From a virus: a stretch of 33,084 nucleotides of DNA. The notes beneath the pieces are model-generated. The model saw nothing but the letters and a program-made list of their open reading frames with translations. It ran no database searches and was not told the origin of the DNA. Of the stretch, positions 8,801 through 15,986 are shown piece after piece. Location: positions 1 through 33,084 of the IMG/VR virus record IMGVR_UViG_3300021171_000123. One strand, 5' to 3'. Position numbers and translations under genes: made by a program. Numbering within the stretch: the first letter of the stretch is position 1; every line of letters starts with the position of its first letter.

Positions 8801-9001
8801 CTACCTCCCGTGAAGCGCGGCCCAAATAGCGATTAGGATTGCGCCGACAGCGAGAATCGAACTCCAAGTGCTGTGAGCTTGAGCCTTTGCTGCAACAGCC
8901 GTGGCTGCTCTCAAAGCCTCTGCAAGCGAAAGTGCCTTGTCAGCCGCCTTGACTTGCTCCTGCAAGCGAGCAATCTCGACTTTGAGGTCGCAATCTTCCA
9001 C
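8801..9001 (-). CDS. Coiled-coil protein with C-terminal membrane segment (holin- or spanin-like)
   Basis: 66 aa; GTG start with GAGG about 7 nt upstream. Residues 4-40 form an amphipathic, probably coiled-coil helix (EIARLQEQVKAADKAL), followed by one transmembrane helix (SSILAVGAILIAIWAAL) and a short basic tail. This architecture is seen in phage holin-like and i-spanin-like proteins, usually with the reverse order in spanins. It lies about 1.2 kb before the endolysin in the same operon, which makes a lysis role reasonable, but it could also be a membrane-attached virion protein. Confidence 0.55.
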   Translation of the reverse strand: MEDCDLKVEIARLQEQVKAADKALSLAEALRAATAVAAKAQAHSTWSSILAVGAILIAIWAALHGR

Positions 9002-9010
9002 GAAGCTACC

Positions 9011-9679
9011 TCAGTTATAGTTGAACTCCAAATACATCTCAAAGCCCCAGAAGGTTACAGTTGTCGTAGCCGCGCCCGTGATAACATCCTCAATCCAAAG
9101 GTCGGCATCGTTGAGGTTTCGATAAATTTGCTGCGCTGCGGGAAGCGCGACGTTCGTGACGTAAGGGTTTGCTGCAAAAGCTGTCTGGAGGCCGTTCGCG
9201 GCGGAGGCAAGAACAGGAGTCGTTACCAAAGCGAGACCGTTGCCAAACACAGTTTGGTCAACACGAGTAGTATGAGCAGTTGCGTTTGCTACTCCGAGGG
9301 AGTAAATAACGTCATAGCTGTTGAGCTTAAAACCCTTGACTTTGAACGCCGTTCTGGGAGTAATAGGCTGCCCAGTCGCCATGCTTGCAAGTGCATCGGG
9401 ACGTCCTTGATACTCCGCCGAGCCTGCAATACCGGCTCCGCCAAACTGCTCCTGCAAATCCTCACCGAAGCCCAAACGCCGCATGAGCATCTGCGTTACA
9501 TTAACCGCAAACGTATTCGCTTGCGCGGCTGGAGTAGCGAGAACTATTCCCCACTGTCCAGCAGCGACACGAGTCACCGCAAGCGTTGCTCCTGTAAAGA
9601 TGAGATCTCCGGCATTCGCACGAATACGACCGTCGGGGAACCCCATGTCTTGCTGATAACGAGATTTTGTGTGTGGCAT
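9011..9679 (-). CDS. Virion structural protein, unknown fold
   Basis: 222 aa. It has no signal peptide and no cysteine, and is rich in A, T, N and V, as in phage coat-associated proteins. It starts MPHTKSRYQQDMGFPDG and ends in aromatic strands (TFWGFEMYLEFNYN). The SD (GGGAGG) lies inside a small perfect hairpin directly before the ATG and the whole upstream gap is a structured RNA, so translation may be controlled. Neighbours are the FN3/ice-binding-like protein and small virion genes. It could be a head-fibre or minor capsid protein; I cannot name it. Confidence 0.55.
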   Translation of the reverse strand: MPHTKSRYQQDMGFPDGRIRANAGDLIFTGATLAVTRVAAGQWGIVLATPAAQANTFAVNVTQMLMRRLGFGEDLQEQFGGAGIAGSAEYQGRPDALASMATGQPITPRTAFKVKGFKLNSYDVIYSLGVANATAHTTRVDQTVFGNGLALVTTPVLASAANGLQTAFAANPYVTNVALPAAQQIYRNLNDADLWIEDVITGAATTTVTFWGFEMYLEFNYN

Positions 9680-9685
9680 ATTCGT

Positions 9686-9817
9686 AAGCCTCCCGGCTTG
9701 AGTCTGTCTAGCGACAGCTAACTAATCGAGTAAAACTTTAAGGTGCCTCGGATGGAGGTCCGACCTCCCTAGCGAGCAGCCCCTACTCGACAAAGGAGTA
9801 AAACGAGGCACCTTTAA
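9686..9817 (-). ncRNA. Structured RNA leader (branched, multi-hairpin)
   Basis: In the 160-nt gap between two virion genes, an 11-bp outer stem (9740-9750 with 9804-9814) encloses two hairpins: 9754-9768 (GGAGGT/ACCTCC, 3-nt loop) and 9773-9789 (7 bp, 3-nt loop). The second contains a G-U pair only if read as minus-strand RNA; the plus strand would have an A-C mismatch, so the minus strand is the likely functional one. Two more perfect hairpins follow, 9704-9717 and 9686-9699; the last holds the SD of the next gene. TCGAGT (9726-9731) can alternatively pair with ACTCGA (9785-9790), which would break the second hairpin and suggests a switch. A 9-nt direct repeat (9728-9736 and 9796-9804) brackets the structure. 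Confidence 0.5.
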
Positions 9818-9839
9818 GCTCAATTAACAAACAGCGAAG

Positions 9840-11024
9840 CTACGACTCCGAAACGATAACCAACCCTGTCGGAGCCGCAGGAGCCACAGGCGGTGGTACG
9901 GGCTGCGACGGAGGCAGACCCAACGGCGAGCCGACTGGCGGGTCGAGTGTTTGCCAAGTCACGGAGCCGTCTTGTGTAGTTCCACCGATGGTCTGGTTGT
10001 AGGCGACGGTGTCCAATGATGTAACATCACCAACGATGGCTTCCTGATACGTCCCTGTCACGCAGTCGAAGAAGACGTCTCCAATGTCAATAGCCTTCCC
10101 ACGACCGTTGATGATGAGGATGATTGGGATGAACATCGCAACATCGTTGGTGTCCATCGTGATGGCGCCTGTGAGTGCAAACAACTGACCGTCAATAGCC
10201 GCTCCAGTAACGAGTGTGATTGACGTTTTTGCAATCAAGACTCCGCTAAACGCAGAGCCGGTTCCAATCGTCGCGGCGCTTCCAACAAACCAATAGACAT
10301 TGGCTGCTTGAGCGCCACCACGAAGTACGATAGCTCCCGCCATCGTCAATGCTGTTCCAATCTGAAGAATGAACACGGCGTCGGCGTTCCCACCTGCGTC
10401 GAGGATGACGTTGCCTGTGATGCCCAAGGAGTCTGGCGCGAAGTAGACACCCGGCTTGAGTGTCATACCACCGATGTTGACAGCCGTGCCGAGGTTCGTG
10501 ACTGAACCATCAGGGTTCTTCGCCGCCATGCCTTTGTTGAAAGCCGCCAAAGCGTCAGCTTGAGCAGCGAGCGCGATGAAGTCGTTGATGTGTTCGGAGC
10601 CTGTGAAAAAGCCAGGTCCGCCAGGAATGTCGAAGCCGACAATCGAAGTGCCGGGAGCGACGCCGATATCGCCACGTACCTCCGACGGGCCGGTGTTGGT
10701 GAGCGTTGTCGCTGCCAAGGCGCCGAAGCCAGAGGCTCGACCGAGTGAGATTTTCGCCGCACCAGCAGGGAACGGGACGAAGACTGTCTCTACTTCGTTC
10801 GAGAACGGACTTTCCAAACCGCCAACGAAAGCTGCGACTCGATAGAAATACCGAGAGCCTGGAAGCACCGTCGTGTCTGTATACGACGGTTTGACGCCAG
10901 GAGCAAAAACGAGGGACGACGCGAGCGGAAGCGGCCCTTCACTGTTCGAAGAGGCCCCTCTGAACACGTCATAGGAAACATTTAGTTCTGTGTTTTCATT
11001 CCAATTCAGTGTGACTTGAGACAT
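9840..11024 (-). CDS. FN3 plus ice-binding-like (DUF3494) protein
   Basis: 394 aa; ATG with AAAGG upstream; no signal peptide. Residues 1-85 are an FN3 domain (YDVFRGASS, YFYRVAAFVGG, SPFSNEVE). Residues about 90-300 match the DUF3494 ice-binding family: ASGFGALAATTLTNTG, VRGDIGVAPGT, LKPGVYFAP, NADAVFILQIGTAL, ANVYWFVGSAATIG and SAFSGVLIAKTSITL are the usual signature blocks of this beta-solenoid. The C-terminal part has a virion-type element (DGSVTWQTLDPP), a proline linker and PAAPTGLVIVSES, the beginning of another FN3 domain that is cut short. It lies among head genes, so it may decorate the virion and bind ice or, more likely, a surface polymer. Ice binding itself is unproven. Confidence 0.75.
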   Translation of the reverse strand: MSQVTLNWNENTELNVSYDVFRGASSNSEGPLPLASSLVFAPGVKPSYTDTTVLPGSRYFYRVAAFVGGLESPFSNEVETVFVPFPAGAAKISLGRASGFGALAATTLTNTGPSEVRGDIGVAPGTSIVGFDIPGGPGFFTGSEHINDFIALAAQADALAAFNKGMAAKNPDGSVTNLGTAVNIGGMTLKPGVYFAPDSLGITGNVILDAGGNADAVFILQIGTALTMAGAIVLRGGAQAANVYWFVGSAATIGTGSAFSGVLIAKTSITLVTGAAIDGQLFALTGAITMDTNDVAMFIPIILIINGRGKAIDIGDVFFDCVTGTYQEAIVGDVTSLDTVAYNQTIGGTTQDGSVTWQTLDPPVGSPLGLPPSQPVPPPVAPAAPTGLVIVSES

Positions 11025-11029
11025 GTGTT

Positions 11030-11293
11030 TTACCTTTCATCGTCCGATGTGTTTACTGGCTCTTTCAAGATATCCGCCACTTGCATTTCAGTATCAGCCG
11101 ACTGGCTTAAAGTCTCTTGAATCAAATAATCTCGATTGAAGCTAAGTGGGTTGTCCCAACACTTCGGGCAGACTAGCAACCCACGACGTAGGCCGGGCTG
11201 ACGCCGGAGTTGGGAGACCCTGTAGTCCCATGAGCAGATATCGCATCTGTGCCACGGATCCCCCCTCACCCCAGAGTGTGCTTGATTTGGCAT
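11030..11293 (-). CDS. Small zinc-ribbon protein
   Basis: 87 aa. Two CxxC pairs (CDIC and CPKC, about residues 17-20 and 42-45) separated by a basic stretch (SQLRRQPGLRRG) make a typical zinc ribbon. The C-terminus is acidic and polar. The ATG follows the stop of the upstream exported protein directly, so it is probably coupled. Such proteins are common between head and tail genes of siphoviruses and podoviruses; the role is unknown. Confidence 0.6.
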   Translation of the reverse strand: MPNQAHSGVRGDPWHRCDICSWDYRVSQLRRQPGLRRGLLVCPKCWDNPLSFNRDYLIQETLSQSADTEMQVADILKEPVNTSDDER

Positions 11294-12271
11294 TTACGGC
11301 AACGTCATCGCTGTCCACGTAGTCGTCACGCACGTATACGGAGTCGAAGCCGCTCCTGTAAGCAGGAACAACCCCATAGGAGCCGCACACGCACTCGTCG
11401 GAGCGGCTGGTCCCCAGTAGTACGGCAAGACGTAAGGAAGTAGAACTTCCGTAAACGTCGTAACCGCAGTCCCGTTCGACGGCTCGGTGTACGTTGCTAG
11501 GTTGAGTGCTGAGTAAGTATTCGCCGTAGCGTAGGGTACAGCATACGTCCCTGACGCTGCGGTGCATGTAATTGTCTGCCCGACGTTGGCAAGAGCGACG
11601 ACGGTTGCGCCTGTCTGTAAGTTGAAGGTGCAAGCAGTAGGAACGGTTCCCGTTGTAGTCCACTGAATAATGTGGGAAAGATACAACGAGTTTTCGAAGA
11701 ACGGAACGTTCAGTGCTACCGCAGGAGACAGAAGCGCAAACGCAGTCGGAGCAGTTCCGGCCGAGAATGTCTGCGAAGTAAAGACCGCAGGACTGTTCAA
11801 AGAACAGCTCGCAGTCGCGCTTGAACTAAGCGCGCAGATAGCCGCTGTCGGAGTTTGCAACCCTTCAAGCCCCGCAGCGCCAGTCGTAGCACCAATCCAC
11901 GGACGCCATCCAACGATGTTACCACCGCCTGCGGCTGCTACCGGAGGGAAGATTGTAAGCGTCGAGGTCGCGCCTGTAAGGGTGACTACAGCCGTAGCTG
12001 CGGTGTCAACCGAGCAGGGTGACTCCGTGCTCGTCGCCGAAAAGAACGTAACGCAAATACGGTACGTCCCTGCCGCGAGGGAGCCTCCAGTAGATGACGA
12101 TATTGCGCCGGTCGCCGTGGCAGTCGAGTTGCCATTACCTACGACCACCGCAGGAGGAGCAGCTACAGCGAATACTGTAAAGCTCTGTGCGGCTCCGACG
12201 CTGGCCTGTCCGAACGCTGATGGGGCGACGAGTAGAGCGATAACTGCGAACAAAGTGAGTAGCTTTTTCAT
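11294..12271 (-). CDS. Exported, disulfide-type protein of the head module
   Basis: 325 aa from the ATG at 12271, preceded by GAGGAG about 10 nt away; an upstream in-frame start exists but would bury the signal peptide. The N-terminus MKKLLTLFAVIALLVAPSAFGQ is a textbook Sec signal with cleavage near FG-Q. The mature part is low in charge, rich in A, T, S and V, and has cysteines in close pairs (ICV...SPC, ICAL...ASC, ACTF...ITC, SACA...YTC), as expected of a protein oxidised outside the cytoplasm. It follows the major capsid gene, an unusual place for an exported protein. No enzyme motif is visible. It could be released, surface-bound, or used to alter the infected cell's envelope. Confidence 0.65.
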   Translation of the reverse strand: MKKLLTLFAVIALLVAPSAFGQASVGAAQSFTVFAVAAPPAVVVGNGNSTATATGAISSSTGGSLAAGTYRICVTFFSATSTESPCSVDTAATAVVTLTGATSTLTIFPPVAAAGGGNIVGWRPWIGATTGAAGLEGLQTPTAAICALSSSATASCSLNSPAVFTSQTFSAGTAPTAFALLSPAVALNVPFFENSLYLSHIIQWTTTGTVPTACTFNLQTGATVVALANVGQTITCTAASGTYAVPYATANTYSALNLATYTEPSNGTAVTTFTEVLLPYVLPYYWGPAAPTSACAAPMGLFLLTGAASTPYTCVTTTWTAMTLP

Positions 12272-12287
12272 GTTCGTCTTTTCTCCT

Positions 12288-13241
12288 CTACGGTCCGTTT
12301 GAGCCAAAAGTTCCCTCCCACACCGTAGCCCCGACGGAGATACGCATGAAGGAAACTTGTTTGATTGAACGTGTGTCAAAGTCATCGGCGAAGTCCTCGT
12401 CAAGTTCGTGGCGCACGAAATACTTTAGTCGGTGCGCCATCTTGTCAGCAAGCACGAACCAAGCTGACTGACTCGTCAAGTAGTGGCAGACGAAGTATTG
12501 CAAGTCCTCTGCCAATACAGCGTTGATTTCGTTGTCAGCCGTATATGGCTTGTGGGGAGAGCCAAGTATTTCACGGGCTATCCACTTGAGTTCGGGCGGA
12601 ATCACAACCGTGCGAGGCTTGATTGTAATCGGCAAGCCTTGCGAGTCGGGAAGGCGTTCGAAGAAGTTGACCATTAGCTGAATGGCGGTGAAGCTGAGGT
12701 CAACATCTACGAGCGGTCTGTTCGGATAAGTCCCGGCAGAGGCAATAATGTTTCCGATGCCTGGAGCCACTGACGTTGCAGCAGGTCCACCAAGTAGAGG
12801 GTGGGATGTATTGAAGAGCGACAAGCCGTCAGTAGTTGTAACTGTCGTAAAACCAAGGTTGAACACATTGAAGGACTGTTGTTCCTTGACAAAGTGTGCG
12901 CTCCTTGCCAGTGCCTTTGGCACTTGGTTGATGACGTTGTACTGGTCGTCCTCGTACAGCTCGAACGAGCATCGCACGCCAAGACCGTAGGTCAAGTGGA
13001 GATAGCGCTTCGAGCCGCCCTGAATAGCATCCGAGTACGAAATGGCTTCGCCCTCTGGCTTCTCCACCAACGGCGGTAAGCCGGCGAACTCAACTTCGTC
13101 CTCGTAGGCCATCTTCGAGGTCTCAACGTGGAAAATGTGTGAGTACTCCTCATCGCGTTGAAGGAGGTCCACCCAATGAAGGAATTCGTCGTGAAGGCCG
13201 GGCGCCATCAACTGCGCAAACTGCCCTCTAACCATTGTCAT
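12288..13241 (-). CDS. Major capsid protein (HK97-fold, Mu gpT-like style)
   Basis: 317 aa. Order and size (portal, scaffold-like, decoration-like, then this) fit the major capsid protein. The sequence has the N-terminal helix region (LMAPGLHDEFLHWVDLL), a segment SDAIQGGSKRYLHLTYGLGV like the E-loop region of gpT-type coat proteins, the typical SLFNTSHPLLGG, and a C-terminal KYFVRHELDEDFADDFDTRS followed by final strands. The start is ATG immediately after the decoration gene stop; a second ATG two codons later is an alternative. It forms the icosahedral shell. Confidence 0.75.
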   Translation of the reverse strand: MTMVRGQFAQLMAPGLHDEFLHWVDLLQRDEEYSHIFHVETSKMAYEDEVEFAGLPPLVEKPEGEAISYSDAIQGGSKRYLHLTYGLGVRCSFELYEDDQYNVINQVPKALARSAHFVKEQQSFNVFNLGFTTVTTTDGLSLFNTSHPLLGGPAATSVAPGIGNIIASAGTYPNRPLVDVDLSFTAIQLMVNFFERLPDSQGLPITIKPRTVVIPPELKWIAREILGSPHKPYTADNEINAVLAEDLQYFVCHYLTSQSAWFVLADKMAHRLKYFVRHELDEDFADDFDTRSIKQVSFMRISVGATVWEGTFGSNGP

Positions 13242-13242
13242 C

Positions 13243-13824
13243 TTAGGCCACCAGTTGAGCTGCGGCGGGCAGCACGATAAAGTAAACGCCTCGGTTAACA
13301 GGGTTTTGGTCGTTTGGGTCGATTCGGGTTATTTCAACAACAGCCGAAGCGCCAGTTTTGGTCTTGTCAACGTACCAGTGTCCATCCGCATCCAGCGTCA
13401 AGCCGTATTGCTTCGTAACGTCCGAAGCAAGAGCTTGCTGAGCCGGTCCGACTTGGCCGAGGAAAACGGTGTCAGCTACGCTAACTTCGAATCCTTGACG
13501 ACCGTCACGGTACAACGGACGCGAGATGGAAACCGCCGCAGGCTGAAAGGGAACGGCCTGTCCGGTCGAGGGTTGTGGAGAGGGGTTCACAGCCGCGGTC
13601 GGTGTGACACCAAGCGCGGCTAGATTATTCCCAAACTCCTTGGAGAATCCTGCAATACCAAACGCCACCGTGACACCATCCCATGCCTTTACGCCCCCGT
13701 CTGCGGCAGCGAGTTGCACGGGAGTACCAGGGAGAAACGTCTGGCCAGCTTCTTCCGGTAGACGGCGGATGCGTGGTTGATTACCGCTTACCGTTTGAAT
13801 ACTGTGTATCTCTGCTGAAGCCAC
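13243..13824 (-). CDS. Head decoration-like protein
   Basis: 193 aa, GTG start with AAAGGAG seven bases upstream. It is a small beta-rich protein with a proline/glycine region (PTAAVNPSPQPSTGQ) and a strand-rich end (GVYFIVLPAAAQLVA), lying directly before the major capsid gene as decoration or head-stabilising proteins commonly do. The fragments FLPGTPVQLAAADGGVKAW and TVAFGIAGF resemble capsid-associated proteins of other phages. No signal peptide. Confidence 0.55.
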   Translation of the reverse strand: MASAEIHSIQTVSGNQPRIRRLPEEAGQTFLPGTPVQLAAADGGVKAWDGVTVAFGIAGFSKEFGNNLAALGVTPTAAVNPSPQPSTGQAVPFQPAAVSISRPLYRDGRQGFEVSVADTVFLGQVGPAQQALASDVTKQYGLTLDADGHWYVDKTKTGASAVVEITRIDPNDQNPVNRGVYFIVLPAAAQLVA

Positions 13825-13857
13825 TAGGTACTCCTTTCTGTTAACTTTCGTAACAAT

Positions 13858-13877
13858 AACGACGGGGGCACGTCGTT
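13858..13877 (-). other. Perfect hairpin between scaffold-side and decoration genes
   Basis: AACGACG and CGTCGTT form a 7-bp stem around a 6-nt loop in the 62-nt gap. It lacks a run of T after it, so it is a poor intrinsic terminator; an mRNA-processing or stabilising hairpin that raises capsid expression is a fair guess. Confidence 0.35.
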
Positions 13878-13886
13878 AAACTTGTT

Positions 13887-14516
13887 TTACTTCTCGGCCA
13901 GATTCACCGGACCTGAGTTGTCCGCGGTCTTGGAATCAACTTCGGCTAGAGCCGGAACGTAGCTCTTGATTTTGCCTTTCAAACGAGCGTTGTTCTCCAG
14001 GTCCGCAAGAGTGTTCTGCGGCTGGATACGACCGTCAGAACCTTGAGTGTCGCCTTCGATAGAGACACCCGGCCTTTTAACTCGAAGGCGAGCGTTCTGT
14101 TCATTCCACTTCAACGCACCGACGTAGTCCTCTCGTGGTATCTTGAGCAGAATGAGGTCGCCATACATGATACGACCGTCCCTGACAATCGACGGAGGAC
14201 AAGGAAGCGCCGGTTTACCGTCCATCGGAATGGTTTCTACCTCTTCTGGCTTCGCCGGGATAAAACCCATCGCAATGAGTTGGTCGTAGCGTAGTCCTGA
14301 TTCTTTCTCACCGACAGCGCGATTACCTAAGTAGATAGACATGTTTGGGTTTTTGTGTCTCAAGTTGACGAAGCTCGGCGCGCGAAGAGGCTTTGCCTCA
14401 ATCTGGCTATAAGGCAACGCCACTTCGACCGAAGCTGGAGGCCTCGGCGGAAGTCCGGAGGGGTGCTGCGTCGGGGGTAGGTTCTTGGACGTAATTGTTG
14501 GATTAGGCGTTGACAT
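13887..14516 (-). CDS. Head-associated hypothetical protein
   Basis: 209 aa from the ATG at 14516, which overlaps the scaffold-like gene by 14 nt; an earlier in-frame start at 14561 is possible but lies deeper in that gene. The N-terminal 50 residues are proline-rich and disordered (TSKNLPPTQHPSGLPPRPP). The middle has LRHKNPNMSIYLGNRAVGEKESGLRYDQLIAMGF, and the C-terminus is polar. There are no catalytic motifs. Position between scaffold and decoration genes suggests a head-assembly function. Confidence 0.55.
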   Translation of the reverse strand: MSTPNPTITSKNLPPTQHPSGLPPRPPASVEVALPYSQIEAKPLRAPSFVNLRHKNPNMSIYLGNRAVGEKESGLRYDQLIAMGFIPAKPEEVETIPMDGKPALPCPPSIVRDGRIMYGDLILLKIPREDYVGALKWNEQNARLRVKRPGVSIEGDTQGSDGRIQPQNTLADLENNARLKGKIKSYVPALAEVDSKTADNSGPVNLAEK

Positions 14517-15243
14517 ATTGCATAGTCTTCTTTCTTTTGAGGTAGTTTTCGTAACTGACACCCATCTTGTCAGCTACGTGCTTTTCTTGATCCGTGAGTT
14601 GGTCAAGAGCCGGCTTGTCCTTGTTGTCGGTCGTGTTAACCGACGAAGCAACCGGCTCCATGAAGTTGTACTTCTTCTTTCGAATCTCGGGGTCACGAAG
14701 CTCATCAGCATGGATGCCTTTGAGGTAGTAGAAGATGCCAAGCCAAGCGTTGACGTTGCCAAGCTGAATCGTTTGGTACTTCTTGGCTTCGCCGTCGATT
14801 TCGCTGGTCCAGGCTTGAAACAATCGTCCGTCCATCGTTTTGTTACCGGACGACATATCCATGTTGTTGAGCTGCTGCTGCGCGAGCATACGCGCCGTCA
14901 TAGCCGCGGTTTGGAGTGCGATGTTCGCGACAGGAGCTACGCGCTGACCGAAGGCTTTGTCAGGCTCTTCAACGAAGTTGGCAAGCTCTTCGTTGTTTTC
15001 CTTCCTCGGAGGAGTAACGTTCGCCTCCGCAGCAGCGAGCTTGGACTTCACTTCCTCAAACTTCGTTTTGATGTCCGTGACTTGCGACTCGCGCTCAGCG
15101 TCTTTGGCTTTGAGTGCTTCGACTTCCTTCGTAGCCTTGTCCGCGTCGTCCATCATCTTCAAGATATCGTCCTCGTTCTTGTCCTTGAAGCGGTCTGGAA
15201 CCTTGTCTTTCTTCTTAGCGTTAATACTATCGAGCCAGCCCAA
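14503..15243 (-). CDS. Scaffold-like coiled-coil protein
   Basis: 246 aa; TTG start with AAGGTGG six bases upstream. Residues 25-75 are a highly charged, probably coiled-coil helix (DADKATKEVEALKAKDAERE), followed by a hydrophobic helix with QTAAMTARMLAQQQL. The C-terminus is a basic helical hook (LTDQEKHVADKMGVSYENYL). Charged helical proteins with such a C-terminal helix-turn-helix, coded between portal and capsid, are usually scaffolding proteins that bind the coat through the tail. It is longer than minimal scaffolds and might also be retained in the virion. Confidence 0.6.
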   Translation of the reverse strand: MGWLDSINAKKKDKVPDRFKDKNEDDILKMMDDADKATKEVEALKAKDAERESQVTDIKTKFEEVKSKLAAAEANVTPPRKENNEELANFVEEPDKAFGQRVAPVANIALQTAAMTARMLAQQQLNNMDMSSGNKTMDGRLFQAWTSEIDGEAKKYQTIQLGNVNAWLGIFYYLKGIHADELRDPEIRKKKYNFMEPVASSVNTTDNKDKPALDQLTDQEKHVADKMGVSYENYLKRKKTMQYVNA

Positions 15244-15535
15244 CTGACACCACCTTTTCAGCAGGAGTTTCTTTAATTGGTTGGCACCTTCCGGCGATTA
15301 CATCCTGCTCGTACCGCCGTAGGTCTTCTTTGATTCTCATCAAAACGTCGAGGATGCCAACACTCCCCTGCGCCCTGAATACGTCGATTTCCTTTTCACT
15401 ATCCTTGAGCCTTCGTGTTTCCCTTGAGTGCAACTCCAAGAGCCAGCTACTGAACAGTCGACCCGCCGGCTCCTCCAACCATCTCAGAACCTCCGCCGAG
15501 TGTTCCAGTAGATGGTCCTTGGGGCTTAGTACCAT
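15227..15535 (-). CDS. Small helical protein after the portal, unknown
   Basis: 102 aa, ATG with a strong AAAGGAGG seven bases upstream. It is charged and helical (EIDVFRAQGSVGILDVLMRI) with no cysteines. Its first 89 nt overlap the 3' end of the homing endonuclease gene in another frame, so its SD lies inside the endonuclease coding region. It overlaps the scaffold-like gene by 17 nt. Probably a head-assembly accessory protein, unrecognised. Confidence 0.6.
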   Translation of the reverse strand: MVLSPKDHLLEHSAEVLRWLEEPAGRLFSSWLLELHSRETRRLKDSEKEIDVFRAQGSVGILDVLMRIKEDLRRYEQDVIAGRCQPIKETPAEKVVSVGLAR

Positions 15536-15986
15536 TCGAACCTCCTTTATTCAAGATACGGATTTGCTCAGAAAGATACTCTCTTCTTTTGACAGAATCG
15601 GCCGACAAAAGTCTGGTGCTCTCCGAAATAAGCCGACAAAACTCAATAGCATATTCTACTTCTTGTTGCTTTACAATAACGAAATCTCTTATAGCCTCTA
15701 GAAAAGGAAGCGCAGCTCTTCCATGCCAAACGATAGTAAAGCACGGATTCTTTGTCTTGCTTACTTGATGAGGTCCGCAACATCCAGGAAATCTAAGTGC
15801 GACGAGAGTCAAAAGAACTTGGTCACACTGACTTAGATAAACGTGTAAACTCCTCGCCCCACTAGTAGATTCACAAGCAGAAGTAGATACACACCCTTCG
15901 CCGTCAAAGAATCCAGCAACCCATTGCGGAGTAATTCTTCCTAAAGTTTTGGTAATTCCGTCCACACCTTCATAATTGCTTTTCAT
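15447..15986 (-). CDS. LAGLIDADG homing endonuclease with read-through tail (second copy)
   Basis: 179 aa; ATG overlaps the portal stop (ATGA) and has GGGAG nearby. The motif ITPQWVAGFFDGEGCV (about residues 18-33) is the single LAGLIDADG helix; ALPFLEAIRDFVIVKQQEVE is shared with the first copy beside the terminase, so the two are clear relatives. The last 30 or so residues are a glycine-rich tail (TLGGGSEMVGGAGG) produced by reading over the downstream gene in a different frame. This suggests insertion in a way that kept the neighbour's SD. It is free-standing, not in an intron. Confidence 0.8.
   Translation of the reverse strand: MKSNYEGVDGITKTLGRITPQWVAGFFDGEGCVSTSACESTSGARSLHVYLSQCDQVLLTLVALRFPGCCGPHQVSKTKNPCFTIVWHGRAALPFLEAIRDFVIVKQQEVEYAIEFCRLISESTRLLSADSVKRREYLSEQIRILNKGGSNGTKPQGPSTGTLGGGSEMVGGAGGSTVQ

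Noticed and set aside
8873-9721. Long plus-strand open frame (282 codons)
   Set aside because: Lies opposite convincing minus-strand virion genes with good SDs; its translation is basic and low in recognisable structure, so it is an antisense shadow.
14485-15276. Long plus-strand open frame (263 codons)
   Set aside because: Mirrors the charged scaffold-like gene on the minus strand; leucine/valine/arginine repeats come from its complement.
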